From assembly GCA_947500555.1 (NCBI GenBank), contig CANMSE010000006.1:130388-194387 (forward strand): a stretch of DNA of 64,000 nt, given 5' to 3'. Below, in pieces: positions 1 through 8,475 of the stretch; position 1 is the first letter of the stretch, and each line of letters starts with the position of its first letter. The notes under the pieces were generated by a model, which was not told the origin of the DNA, ran no database searches, and saw only the letters and a program-made list of their open reading frames with translations. Both the position numbers and the translations under genes were made by a program. This DNA comes from an uncultured Fulvivirga sp. GTDB lineage: Bacteria > Bacteroidota > Bacteroidia > Cytophagales > Cyclobacteriaceae.

Positions 1-2
1 AT

Positions 3-497
3 GGAGGAGTAGTTGGTGCCCTTCTGGGACTATCTCTTTACATAAAAAAATATAAGCAAAACTATCTATGGATACTCGATAGACTCACAATTAGTGCATC
101 GCTGTTAGGATGTTTTATCAGAGTAGGGAATTTGATGAATTCTGAGATTATAGGGACCCCTACTTCTGTTCCATGGGCATTTGTATTTACCAGAGTTGAC
201 CAAATACCTCGACATCCGGCACAGCTTTACGAGGCTGTTTTTTATTTGATGATATTCATACTGCTCTTTCTTATTTGGCGGTCTAATAAGGTTGCGAATA
301 CAGGCTTTATTTTTGGCTTAGGCCTAATGCTGATTTTTTTACAGCGGTTTTTAGTTGAGTTTGTAAAAGAAAACCAGGTGGCGTTTGAGAACAAGATGAT
401 TCTGAATATGGGTCAGATACTGAGTATACCAATGATATTAATTGGATTGTACTTCATTGTAAAAAGTTACACCAATAAGAAGCTCAAAGCCCAATAG
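3..497 (+). CDS. lgt: Prolipoprotein diacylglyceryl transferase, C-terminal part (5' truncated)
   Basis: Lgt transfers diacylglycerol from phosphatidylglycerol to the lipobox Cys of prolipoproteins in the inner membrane. The frame is open from the first base of the window; the Met at 132 is internal. Visible hallmarks are GGVVGALLG near the edge, the Lgt signature FIRVGNLMNSEIIG (about 108-149), and HPAQLYEA shortly after, followed by two hydrophobic membrane segments and a basic C-terminus. About 165 residues are present, so roughly the N-terminal 40 percent lies outside. The several lipoproteins elsewhere in the window would be its substrates. The family assignment is firm because both signature regions are intact. 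Confidence 0.93.
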   Translation, partial: GGVVGALLGLSLYIKKYKQNYLWILDRLTISASLLGCFIRVGNLMNSEIIGTPTSVPWAFVFTRVDQIPRHPAQLYEAVFYLMIFILLFLIWRSNKVANTGFIFGLGLMLIFLQRFLVEFVKENQVAFENKMILNMGQILSIPMILIGLYFIVKSYTNKKLKAQ

Positions 498-519
498 TTA
501 AGTTCATTGTAATAACTAT

Positions 520-797
520 TAACCTGAGCTCGATTGATAAAAATAGGGTCATGCCGGAAAATAAAGGTTTACATTTTCCAAACCTTTGTTTATCCCTGTC
601 CGACTTCGTCATCCAGGCGGGCGGTATCTCAGAAGCTATAAGTGAGATTACGCCTGCCTGACGGCAAAGACAGGGATAATTATTCTTCATTTTAAGAAAA
701 GCAAATGAAGAAAATTTCTGCAATAGCCTGTCCCGCACCTAGTTGCGGAACATTCTAATGGATGTTTTGGTGATAGCTATTAATCGAGTTCAGGTTA
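520..797. mobile_element. MITE-like structured repeat, copy A (with terminal inverted repeats)
   Basis: This gene-free stretch between lgt and the radical SAM gene begins with TAACCTGAGCTCGATTGATA (520-539) and ends with its near-perfect reverse complement (778-797), an inverted terminal repeat of about 20 bp with 2 mismatches. Inside are several stems: AAAGGTTT/AAACCTTT near 567-593, a long hairpin closed by ATCCCTGTC/GACAGGGAT with an inner GC-rich pair, a TTCTTCATTT/AAATGAAGAA stem, and CCGCA/TGCGG near 733-749. A clearly related copy lies at 26891-27117. No transposase is encoded, so this looks like a non-autonomous element; I see no convincing target-site duplication. Open frames within it are fortuitous. 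Confidence 0.75.
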
Positions 798-798
798 T

Positions 799-806
799 TA
801 CTTTTG
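799..806 (+). promoter_or_regulatory. Putative Bacteroidota -7 promoter element TACTTTTG
   Basis: TACTTTTG fits the Bacteroidota -7 consensus TAnnTTTG and lies 5 nt before the TTG start of the radical SAM gene, which would give a leaderless or nearly leaderless mRNA. It starts two bases after the end of the repeat at 520-797, so the element may supply the upstream promoter half. No clear -33 TTG at the ideal distance was found. Confidence 0.4.
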
Positions 807-810
807 TACC

Positions 811-3000
811 TTGAAAGACCTACTCCTCATCACACCCCCGTTTACTCAGCTTAATACGCCCTATCCTGCCACGGCTTATTTAAAAGGCTTTTTGAATACC
901 AAACAAATTTCAAGCTACCAGATGGATTTGGGTATCGAGGTTATTTTAGTCCTTTTTTCTAAAGATGGCATTGATCAAATTTTCGAATATGCCTATCAAA
1001 ATAATACCATAGAATCAGAAAATGCTCAACGTATCTACGCACTGAGAAGTAACTACCTAAATACCATCGATGACACTGTAGCTTTTCTACAAGGGAAGAA
1101 TCAAACATTAGCTAGGCAGATCTGTTCAGAAACATTTCTACCTCAAGCTTCCAGATTTGATCAGCTCGATGATTTAGAATGGGCTTTTGGTTCCATGGGA
1201 ATGCAAGACAAAGCGAAGCACCTTGCTACACTTTACCTGGAAGATCTTTCTGACTTCATCAAAGAGTGCGTTGACGAGAATTTTGGTTTCAGCCGCTATG
1301 CTGAACGACTTGGTCAAAGTGCTAATTCGTTTGATGAGCTCAACAGACACTTGCAAGAGGAACTCACTTTTATAGATGAAATTACTCTTCAAGTTCTTGC
1401 TGAGCGTCTTAAGCAGGTTCAACCAAAATTAGTTTGTTTGTCGGTGCCATTTCCTGGTAACTTATACAGTGCATTCCGATGTGCGCAATTCATCAAGGCC
1501 AATCATCCTGAAATAAAAGTGTCCATGGGAGGTGGTTTTCCCAATACTGAACTTCGAAGTATTTCGGACGCAAGGGTTTTTGATTTCTTTGATTTTATCA
1601 CGCTGGATGATGGAGAGTTACCTATAGAGTTGTTGGCTAATCATGTACTCAAGCCAGAAACAAAAAGTGCCTTTAAACGTACTTTCTACAGAAAAGATGG
1701 CAAGGTAGTCTATGATAACTCATGTATAAAAGGGGGTTACAAGCAAAATATATTGGGGACACCAGATTACTCTGATTTGCCACTCGATCAATATGTTTCC
1801 GTTATAGAAGTAGCCAACCCGATGCATAGTCTTTGGAGTGATGGTCGCTGGAACAAGCTTACCATGGCACATGGCTGCTATTGGGGCAAATGTACCTTCT
1901 GTGATATTTCGCTTGACTATATCAAGCTGTATGAACCTATTACTGCCAAAGTACTGGTAGACAGAATAGAAGAAATCATAGAGCAGACTGGAGAAACAGG
2001 TTTTCATTTTGTAGATGAGGCTGCCCCTCCTGCATTAATGCGTGAAGTGGCCTTGGAAATACTAAAGCGAAACTTAACAATTAGCTGGTGGACTAATATT
2101 CGTTTTGAAAAGAGCTTCACCTGGGATTTATGTCGATTGTTAAAAGCTTCTGGTTGCATTGCTGTTTCCGGGGGGCTGGAAGTAGCTTCCGATCGACTAT
2201 TGAAACTAATTGATAAGGGAGTCACTGTTGAACAAGTGGCCCAAGTGACGAATAACTTTACGGAATCGGGGATAATGGTACATGCCTACCTCATGTATGG
2301 CTACCCTACTCAGACCATTCAAGAAACCGTTGATAGCCTGGAAATGGTGCGACAAATGTTTGAAGCTGGAGTTTTGCAATCGGGATTTTGGCACCAGTTT
2401 GCCATGACAGCACATAGTCCTGTGGGGATGGAGCCTGAAGCTTATGGAGTCACCCCGCACTATGAGGAAATTACCTTCGCCAATAATGATGTACAATTCA
2501 GTGATGAGACAGGCATAAATCATGATCAATTTAGCTATGGCCTCAAAAAATCATTATTCAACTATATGCATGGACTATGCTTCGATTTTCCACTGCAAGA
2601 TTGGTTTGATTTTGAAATCCCTGAAACTCAAATTGAAGCAGACTACATAATCCAATGTTTAGAGTTAGCTCCATCTGAACTAACTAAAGAATCAGCTAAA
2701 ATTGTTTGGTTGGGCAGTCCACCAATTGTCACAAAGTTGGTAAAGAATAAAAAAGGAGTAGCTGTCAAAATGCTTGAGCTAACTTTTCATGACTCAACTG
2801 AAAGTCAGGTTATCTTAATAGAAGAACAAAAAGGCCTTTGGCTTCTGGATACGCTACCTAAATTATCATCTGCAGATAGAAGTTTGGACACTTATGGCAA
2901 GTTAAAGGCGGACTTTGAAAACCACTTCGATAACTTTGAGCTATTCTGGTACTCTAAACCTATGGACGCATTAAGAGAATATGGATTGCTTATTTTATAA
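811..3000 (+). CDS. B12-binding-type radical SAM protein
   Basis: A 729-residue radical SAM enzyme of the cobalamin-binding-domain type, function unknown. Residues 1-30 begin like this family (LLLITPPF, then a Pro-rich loop and AYLKGFL); residues about 205-280 form a Rossmann-like region (LVCLSVPF, MGGGFPNTEL) typical of the B12-like domain, but I see no DxHxxG cobalamin motif. The cluster motif is at Cys356, Cys361 and Cys364 (HGCYWGKCTFCD), so the spacing is CX4CX2C and not the usual CX3CX2C. A TIM-barrel-like part (FHFVDEAAPP, SGGLEVASDRLL, YLMYGYPTQT) follows, then a C-terminal region of about 200 residues I do not recognise. The start is TTG at 811, supported by the adjacent promoter-like element. 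The substrate cannot be told from context. Confidence 0.8.
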   Translation: MKDLLLITPPFTQLNTPYPATAYLKGFLNTKQISSYQMDLGIEVILVLFSKDGIDQIFEYAYQNNTIESENAQRIYALRSNYLNTIDDTVAFLQGKNQTLARQICSETFLPQASRFDQLDDLEWAFGSMGMQDKAKHLATLYLEDLSDFIKECVDENFGFSRYAERLGQSANSFDELNRHLQEELTFIDEITLQVLAERLKQVQPKLVCLSVPFPGNLYSAFRCAQFIKANHPEIKVSMGGGFPNTELRSISDARVFDFFDFITLDDGELPIELLANHVLKPETKSAFKRTFYRKDGKVVYDNSCIKGGYKQNILGTPDYSDLPLDQYVSVIEVANPMHSLWSDGRWNKLTMAHGCYWGKCTFCDISLDYIKLYEPITAKVLVDRIEEIIEQTGETGFHFVDEAAPPALMREVALEILKRNLTISWWTNIRFEKSFTWDLCRLLKASGCIAVSGGLEVASDRLLKLIDKGVTVEQVAQVTNNFTESGIMVHAYLMYGYPTQTIQETVDSLEMVRQMFEAGVLQSGFWHQFAMTAHSPVGMEPEAYGVTPHYEEITFANNDVQFSDETGINHDQFSYGLKKSLFNYMHGLCFDFPLQDWFDFEIPETQIEADYIIQCLELAPSELTKESAKIVWLGSPPIVTKLVKNKKGVAVKMLELTFHDSTESQVILIEEQKGLWLLDTLPKLSSADRSLDTYGKLKADFENHFDNFELFWYSKPMDALREYGLLIL

Positions 3001-3014
3001 TATCCAATAAATGA

Positions 3015-3038
3015 AAAAACCCGCAAAAGCGGGTTTTT
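3015..3038. terminator. Rho-independent terminator, usable in both directions
   Basis: AAAAACCCGC and GCGGGTTTTT form a 10-bp perfect stem around an AAAA loop. It sits between the convergent radical SAM gene and mdh, with A and T tracts on both sides, so it can end transcription from either strand. Confidence 0.88.
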
Positions 3039-3058
3039 AAGTGTACTTAAACAGTGGT

Positions 3059-3979
3059 TTAAAGCAATCCGTTAGTCTTGCTGACTGCTGCTGCACTTTC
3101 TTCAAGCTTAGCCTTCTCAGCTCCGTCAAGTTCTATTTCTACAATCTGCTCAATACCATTTTTTCCGATGATGGCAGGCACTCCAATGCATATATCACTC
3201 AACCCAAATTCGCCATCCAGCATACAAGAACAAGGAAACATTTTCTTCGTATCACAAGCAATTGCCTGAACCATTGCAGACACAGCTGCACCTGGAGCAT
3301 ACCATGCAGAAGTTCCCAATAATTTGGTCAGTGTGGCTCCACCAACTTTAGTCTCTTCTAATACATAATTTAATTTATCATCACTCAAGAATTTAGAAAC
3401 AGGAACGCTGTTTCTAGTCGCTAATCTTGTCAAAGGAATCATGCCTGTATCACTGTGGCCTCCGATAACCATTCCATCAACATCCGAAGCTGGACATTCT
3501 AAAGCCTCAGACAATCTGTATTTAAATCTGGCTGAATCCAATGCTCCACCCATTCCGATAATTCTATTTTTTGGAAGATCCGTTGCTTTATGAGCCAAGT
3601 AAGTCATGGTATCCATTGGGTTAGATACTACTATTATAATAACATTTGGTGAGTGCTTAATCAGATTTTCTGCAACTGATTTTACAATTCCAGCATTGGT
3701 TGAAATTAACTCTTCACGAGTCATTCCAGGCTTCCTTGGAATACCAGAAGTGATTACCGCAATATCACTATCTGCCGTTTTAGAATAGTCATTAGTAGTT
3801 CCAGTTATCTTTGTATCGAAACTGTTCAAAGAAGCTGTTTGCATCAAATCCATTGCTTTACCTTCAGCAAAACCCTCTTTGATGTCGATAAGTACAACTT
3901 CAGAAGCAAAATCTTTAATAGCAATATATTCTGCGCAGCTCGCTCCTACGGCACCTGCTCCTACTACGGTAACTTTCAT
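3059..3979 (-). CDS. mdh: Malate dehydrogenase (NAD-dependent)
   Basis: Interconverts malate and oxaloacetate in the TCA cycle, cytosolic. The 306-residue protein is of the LDH-like MDH type. Visible are the dinucleotide motif GAGAVGAS (7-14), Asp32 at the end of beta-2 which favours NAD, the substrate-binding arginines Arg82 and Arg88 (IPRKPGMTREE), Asn120 (VSNPMD), the Asp148/Arg151 pair (LDSARF) and catalytic His175 (GGHSD). The residue-82 region identifies malate and not lactate specificity. It is a single-gene unit with its own promoter-like TAACTTTG upstream and a shared terminator downstream. Length and motifs are those of an intact enzyme. Confidence 0.96.
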   Translation of the reverse strand: MKVTVVGAGAVGASCAEYIAIKDFASEVVLIDIKEGFAEGKAMDLMQTASLNSFDTKITGTTNDYSKTADSDIAVITSGIPRKPGMTREELISTNAGIVKSVAENLIKHSPNVIIIVVSNPMDTMTYLAHKATDLPKNRIIGMGGALDSARFKYRLSEALECPASDVDGMVIGGHSDTGMIPLTRLATRNSVPVSKFLSDDKLNYVLEETKVGGATLTKLLGTSAWYAPGAAVSAMVQAIACDTKKMFPCSCMLDGEFGLSDICIGVPAIIGKNGIEQIVEIELDGAEKAKLEESAAAVSKTNGLL

Positions 3980-4015
3980 ATTATTTGGCTTTAGATTATT
4001 AATAATTTAGAGATG

Positions 4016-4023
4016 CAAAGTTA
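4016..4023 (-). promoter_or_regulatory. Putative -7 promoter element for mdh
   Basis: On the minus strand the bases read TAACTTTG, matching TAnnTTTG. Transcription would begin around 4010, leaving a leader of about 30 nt before the mdh ATG at 3979. No good -33 element was seen. Confidence 0.45.
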
Positions 4024-4075
4024 AAAACTAGGGGCGTATTTAGCTAAGCCAGTACTAAGTATTTACGAGTAGGTT

Positions 4076-4597
4076 TTAATCCTCCTTGTAGACCTGTTGC
4101 ATATTGAAGAAACCACTTGATGTACGGTAAGCTTTGAATAAGCTGGAGTTATAGTCATTATAAATCTCCGCAAGTGCTTCCAGCATTTTAGCCTTAATCT
4201 GCATGTTGTCTTCAAATATTGAGAAAATGTTTTCTTGAGGGATTACATAAAATTCCGCTGTCTCAGAAGTCACTACAGCATTCAACTCTCGTTTTGCCTT
4301 TTTAAGAAGACACGATTCGCCAATAGCCGTTCCAGCTTTAAGTTTATTAAGATGTTCGAACGTATCGTTGATATCTATATTAACAGATACTTCGCCACTT
4401 TTTAGCAGATAGAGTGCCTGACTAGGATCATTTCTAAAGAATACCACTTCATCCTGAACATATTCACGTTCATGCATGTGTGGAACGAATAAAGACATTT
4501 GCTTATAATTCAACTCAGAAAACAAGCGCATCTTAACCAAGAAAACAAAGATGCCGTACTCCGTTTCTGTATATGTTTTCTTAAATGGATTAATCAT
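4076..4597 (-). CDS. Cyclic nucleotide-binding domain protein (no DNA-binding domain)
   Basis: A 173-residue protein with one Crp-like cNMP-binding beta-roll at about 25-145: LFSELNYKQMSLFVPHM, the hairpin region EVVFFRNDPSQALYLLKSGEV, and a phosphate-cassette-like stretch AGTAIGESCLL. The remaining C-terminus is a short helix, with no helix-turn-helix, so it is probably not a transcription factor. It begins inside the tilS stop codon (4-bp overlap), indicating translational coupling. Related single-domain proteins occur in Bacteroidota, but the ligand and target are unknown to me. Confidence 0.75.
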   Translation of the reverse strand: MINPFKKTYTETEYGIFVFLVKMRLFSELNYKQMSLFVPHMHEREYVQDEVVFFRNDPSQALYLLKSGEVSVNIDINDTFEHLNKLKAGTAIGESCLLKKAKRELNAVVTSETAEFYVIPQENIFSIFEDNMQIKAKMLEALAEIYNDYNSSLFKAYRTSSGFFNMQQVYKED

Positions 4598-5910
4598 TTT
4601 GTCAGTTGAATATGGAAAGCTCGCTGAGTCTTGTCTGATATCTTATATCGATCATCAATTCGGTGGCCAATAACCCAGGCAATATTATCTTCCGAGGTCA
4701 ATACGAACACCCGTTCTTTCAAGTTTAATGGAATTTTCTGGTCTATCATAAAATCACTTAGCTTTTTTTTACCCTTCATTCCAAGGGGGTAAAAGTAGTC
4801 TCCCTGTTTCCAAAGTCTCACTTGCAGTGGAAACTTCAATTGACCATAATCAAGTTTTACATCGTCTGTTTTGTTACCAATTTGCAGGTTTTCTGTAGCA
4901 GAAAACTTTATCAAACCAATGGGTAAATTCAATTGCCCGGCATTATCTATATTATAAGTCAGCTGTTCGTTATCCTCTTTCGGAGAAATAATTACTTTCC
5001 CTCTATCTATATTCAATTGAAATGTATCACTCATGAGAATTTTACCAATAGCACCATTCTCATTCTCCAATAATTCAAAAAGCTTAATTACTTGCGAAAT
5101 ATTAAACCCATATTGTTTTAAAAAAGCTTCGATTACCACCGCTTCATATTCTAACACACGAACCCTATCTACAATAACGTCTTGACCATCCTTTCTGACC
5201 AACTCATTAAATCTTTTCAACTCGGAGAGAAGCAGGTTTTCAAGTGAACTCAGTCGATAAGATGTAAGAGAAAATGACTCTTCAATTTTTGGGTTTACAT
5301 CCTTTAAGGCCGGAATTACCTTATTACGCAGATAATTTCGATGGTATTTGATTGATTTATTGCTGTTATCTTCTCGCCATTCCAAATTATGCTGTATCGC
5401 ATAATCTAAAACATGCTCTTTTGTGGCAAATAGTAATGGTCGAATGACCTTTCCTTGTACTGGCTTAATCCCTCTTAGTCCGGCTATGCCCGTACCTTTA
5501 ACAAAGTTAAAAAGAGCCGTTTCAAGAGAATCGTTTAAATGATGTGCTGTAACCAGTTTATTATAATCATTATTCGACATGATTTCATCAAACCATGCAT
5601 ACCTTAAATCACGAGCGGCCATTTGAGTTGAAATCCCATGCTCATTGGCATATTTATTGGTGTCAAAGGACATAACAAAATGCTCGACACCATAGGTTTT
5701 GGCTAAGTTTTCAACAAAAATTTCATCGTTATCAGATTCCAACCCACGTAATTTGAAATTGCAGTGTGCAATAGCAAATTTAAAGTCGTTCTCATGCAAT
5801 AAATGGCACAGTACGACAGAATCTACGCCACCACTTACTGCAACAAGAACGTTATCTTCTCGCGAGATAAGATTGTTCTTGGAGATAAAGTCTAAAAACC
5901 TATCCTTCAT
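4594..5910 (-). CDS. tilS: tRNA(Ile)-lysidine synthase
   Basis: TilS attaches lysine to C34 of the tRNA-Ile with CAU anticodon using ATP, so that it reads AUA. The 438-residue protein starts with the N-type ATP pyrophosphatase loop SGGVDS at 26-31, followed by family hallmarks HCNFKLRG, HHLNDSLET and a GLRGIKPV/RPLL region up to about residue 185. The C-terminal part (about 340-438) has the WKQGDYFYPLGMKGKKKLSDF stretch typical of the TilS C-terminal domain, where the KKLSDF motif is strongly conserved. It is divergent from the OstA-like gene and overlaps the next minus-strand gene by 4 bp. Essential in most bacteria and complete here. Confidence 0.95.
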   Translation of the reverse strand: MKDRFLDFISKNNLISREDNVLVAVSGGVDSVVLCHLLHENDFKFAIAHCNFKLRGLESDNDEIFVENLAKTYGVEHFVMSFDTNKYANEHGISTQMAARDLRYAWFDEIMSNNDYNKLVTAHHLNDSLETALFNFVKGTGIAGLRGIKPVQGKVIRPLLFATKEHVLDYAIQHNLEWREDNSNKSIKYHRNYLRNKVIPALKDVNPKIEESFSLTSYRLSSLENLLLSELKRFNELVRKDGQDVIVDRVRVLEYEAVVIEAFLKQYGFNISQVIKLFELLENENGAIGKILMSDTFQLNIDRGKVIISPKEDNEQLTYNIDNAGQLNLPIGLIKFSATENLQIGNKTDDVKLDYGQLKFPLQVRLWKQGDYFYPLGMKGKKKLSDFMIDQKIPLNLKERVFVLTSEDNIAWVIGHRIDDRYKISDKTQRAFHIQLTK

Positions 5911-5956
5911 ACAGCAGCTTTACTTTTTTAATTAGCTTTACAACGTAATTACAAAC

Positions 5957-7594
5957 ATGATAAAATTAGTCATAAAATATTCATTGATCGCGTTGGCAAT
6001 AACCTTGTCTGTTCAAGCCATTGGTCAGAAAAAGGTAAAGTTAAAAAAGGCCGATAGACTGATTGGGGGTATCGACAAATCAGGTAAACGCTTTGACCGT
6101 TTCGTTGGCAACGTAGTTTTCAAGCAAAATGAAACCACCATTTACTGCGATTCAGCAATTTTATTTAAAAAGGAAAATCTGGTAAGGGCCTTTGGACATG
6201 TTAAAATTGTGGAAGGTGATTCTATCACAATTACAGCCAAACGTCTCGTATATACCGGGGATGATAAAAAAGCTAAACTACGTGAGAATGTAATTTTCAA
6301 TAAATTAAAGAGTGTAACACTTTACACTGATTTTCTTGATTACGACAGGTTACGACAAGAGGCCAAATACTTTGAAGGTGGGAAATTAGTAGATTCAACC
6401 AATGTCCTGACTAGTGAAAAGGGGTACTATCAAGTCAATACAAATATGGCTTCATTTAAGAAAAATGTCGTTGGTAAAAATCCCGATTACACGCTTACTT
6501 CCGATACATTACAATATCATACCAAAACTAATGTCGTTTATTTTCGAGATCAGACAGAACTGATAGATGTAGAGGGTAACATATTTGTCTATGAGGAAGG
6601 GCAATATGATACCAATATTCGCAAATCAAACCTTGCCCAGGGAGAAGTTGAAACGCAGTCTTATACCCTTACGGGCAATCAATTACTACTTGATGATATT
6701 AGAAAGATGTATCGAGCAATTGGTGAAGTTGAAATGGTAAGTAAAGAACAAGATGTTATTATAACAGGTGATAATAGCTTTTTTCAGAAAGATAAAGGTA
6801 TAGCCAAAGTGTATGGTCGTGCACTAATGAAAAAAATTATGGATCTGGATACTCTTTATCTAACTGCGGATACTTTAGTGGCTATTGAGCATGAAGACCC
6901 GTCTAAAGAACGAATCCTTGCCTACAACAATGTAAAAATCTATAAAACTGACTTACAAGGACGAGCAGACTCCATGGCATATATTTCTGTCGATAGCGTT
7001 TTGCACTTGTATGATGATCCTGTTTTATGGACTGATGAAAATCAAATGTCTGCCGATTCGATTAATATGATTATAGCAGCTGGCACAATCGACAGGCTAA
7101 ATATGAATCAGAATTCCTTTGTAGTCTCTACAGACAGTATTGATAATTTCAATCAAATAAAAGGGAGAGATATGGTAGCATTGTTCCGAACCGGAAAAAT
7201 CAAGAAAGTGGATGTAGAGGGAAATGGAGAAAGTCTCTTTTTTGCCTTGAATGATGAAGAGACCGAATTAATCGGTATGAATAAGATTTTCTGTAGTTCT
7301 ATGACTATAAATTTCAAATTGAATAAAGCAGATAATATCTCCTTTTATGTTAATCCGGATGCTCAATTTATTCCACCTCATGAATTGAAAGCTCCTCAAA
7401 CACGTCTTAGAGGCTTTTCATGGCGTGAAGATGAAAAACCATTGAGGGAAGAATTGTTAATACTTGATCATACAAGAAATAAGGAGGAAAAGGACAATAG
7501 GCCCCCTGTCATGCAGGGAAATGAAAAAATTGTACCTGAGTTAAAAAAATTGGAAATATCTCAGCCAATAAAATCTAAAAATCGTAATGAATAA
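5957..7594 (+). CDS. OstA-like protein (LptA/OstA family, LPS transport-related)
   Basis: A secreted 545-residue protein with an N-terminal signal peptide ending near VQAIGQ. The body is a series of beta-strand repeats of the OstA/LptA type (VGNVVFKQNETTIYCDSAILF, GHVKIVEGDSITITAKRL, AKLRENVIF), the fold that forms the periplasmic LPS bridge. Bacteroidota carry such long OstA-like proteins, generally linked to lipopolysaccharide transport, though the exact role is less certain than for E. coli LptA. The C-terminal about 60 residues are charged and probably disordered. It shares only a 46-bp divergent gap with tilS and is followed by genes of envelope biogenesis (bamD, porD). Confidence 0.82.
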   Translation: MIKLVIKYSLIALAITLSVQAIGQKKVKLKKADRLIGGIDKSGKRFDRFVGNVVFKQNETTIYCDSAILFKKENLVRAFGHVKIVEGDSITITAKRLVYTGDDKKAKLRENVIFNKLKSVTLYTDFLDYDRLRQEAKYFEGGKLVDSTNVLTSEKGYYQVNTNMASFKKNVVGKNPDYTLTSDTLQYHTKTNVVYFRDQTELIDVEGNIFVYEEGQYDTNIRKSNLAQGEVETQSYTLTGNQLLLDDIRKMYRAIGEVEMVSKEQDVIITGDNSFFQKDKGIAKVYGRALMKKIMDLDTLYLTADTLVAIEHEDPSKERILAYNNVKIYKTDLQGRADSMAYISVDSVLHLYDDPVLWTDENQMSADSINMIIAAGTIDRLNMNQNSFVVSTDSIDNFNQIKGRDMVALFRTGKIKKVDVEGNGESLFFALNDEETELIGMNKIFCSSMTINFKLNKADNISFYVNPDAQFIPPHELKAPQTRLRGFSWREDEKPLREELLILDHTRNKEEKDNRPPVMQGNEKIVPELKKLEISQPIKSKNRNE

Positions 7595-7668
7595 ATAACA
7601 TTTATAGGATAGTTTTTATTATCTTAATAAGTGATTTTTACTAAAAATACTTAAATGACACTCGATTC

Positions 7669-8379
7669 ATGAAGTTCTTACTCTCAACGGCTCTTATTTT
7701 GCTGCTTGCCATTCAGGCTCAAGCACAGAGCTTTGAGATAGTTGAATCAAAAAATATCTTCAAGGGAATTGTAGGTGAACAGATAGAAGCAGAAATTCCA
7801 ATTAAAAATTTAACAAATCAACCTCTTGAACTCGTGATTAAGCGAATCGATGAGGTCATTGGCACAAGTCAATCAACTTATATTTGTTGGGACGGACGAT
7901 GTTTACCATCAAAGTCTGATGTTCTATCTGGAACAAACAAGATTGCAGCTGGTGAGTTAACTACGAAATTCTCAAGTATTCTTGAAACAGGTTTAGTACC
8001 TGGTATTAGTACAGTGAAATATTTGATTTATGATCGTAATAACCCCTCTGAGGCTCTTGAGTATGAGGTTGAATATACTATTGAGGAACGATCAGAGAGC
8101 AAATCGCTTTACGATTCTCAGGATATTCAACTAACAGAAATTTTTCCTAATCCGGTATCAGAGTTTGCAATTCTGAATTATGAGTTGAAAAACCCTGAAA
8201 CCAAGGCTAAAGTAGTACTACATAATGTTCTGGGTAGTATCGTGAGTGAGTACGAGCTCTTGCCATTTGAAAACAAGCTAAAAATTGAGACCGACAACTT
8301 CAATCCGGGGGTATATTTCTATTCACTTTACCTGGATGGTGATGGGGTGGCTACCCACAAATTAATTATCAGAAAATAG
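7669..8379 (+). CDS. Secreted protein with T9SS type A sorting domain
   Basis: A 236-residue secreted protein. A signal peptide occupies residues 1-20 (FLLSTALILLLAIQAQAQS). Residues about 20-145 form a beta-rich region with a Cys pair (YICWDGRC), resembling small immunoglobulin-like folds. The C-terminal 80 residues are a T9SS sorting domain: IFPNPVSEFAIL, VLHNVLGSIV, FNPGVYFYSLY and a basic end, the pattern recognised by the type IX secretion system. The mature function is unknown. It follows the OstA-like gene after 74 bp without a clear terminator. Confidence 0.85.
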   Translation: MKFLLSTALILLLAIQAQAQSFEIVESKNIFKGIVGEQIEAEIPIKNLTNQPLELVIKRIDEVIGTSQSTYICWDGRCLPSKSDVLSGTNKIAAGELTTKFSSILETGLVPGISTVKYLIYDRNNPSEALEYEVEYTIEERSESKSLYDSQDIQLTEIFPNPVSEFAILNYELKNPETKAKVVLHNVLGSIVSEYELLPFENKLKIETDNFNPGVYFYSLYLDGDGVATHKLIIRK

Positions 8380-8460
8380 TTGATTTTCTAGCCAATAATT
8401 GATCCCTATTCCTGTTATTTTCGTAAGACTTTCTTAGTTGGTTATTAGTTAAGACTAATC

Positions 8461-8468
8461 TATATTTG
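8461..8468 (+). promoter_or_regulatory. Promoter of bamD (TTG-N20-TATATTTG)
   Basis: TATATTTG matches the Bacteroidota -7 consensus, and a TTG at 8438-8440 lies 20 nt upstream as a -33 element. The bamD ATG is 7 nt downstream, giving a very short leader. This is one of the best promoter matches in the window. Confidence 0.6.
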
Positions 8469-8475
8469 CAGGCTT

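Noticed and set aside
132..497. A separate 121-aa protein starting at Met 132
   Set aside because: The frame is open upstream to the window edge and upstream residues match Lgt, so 132 is internal to lgt.
484..738. Minus-strand frame of 84 codons in the intergenic repeat
   Set aside because: It translates the structured repeat and shows no protein-like features; the related copy B does not keep it.
3041..3322. Plus-strand frames opposite mdh
   Set aside because: They are complementary to the mdh coding region and have no independent support.
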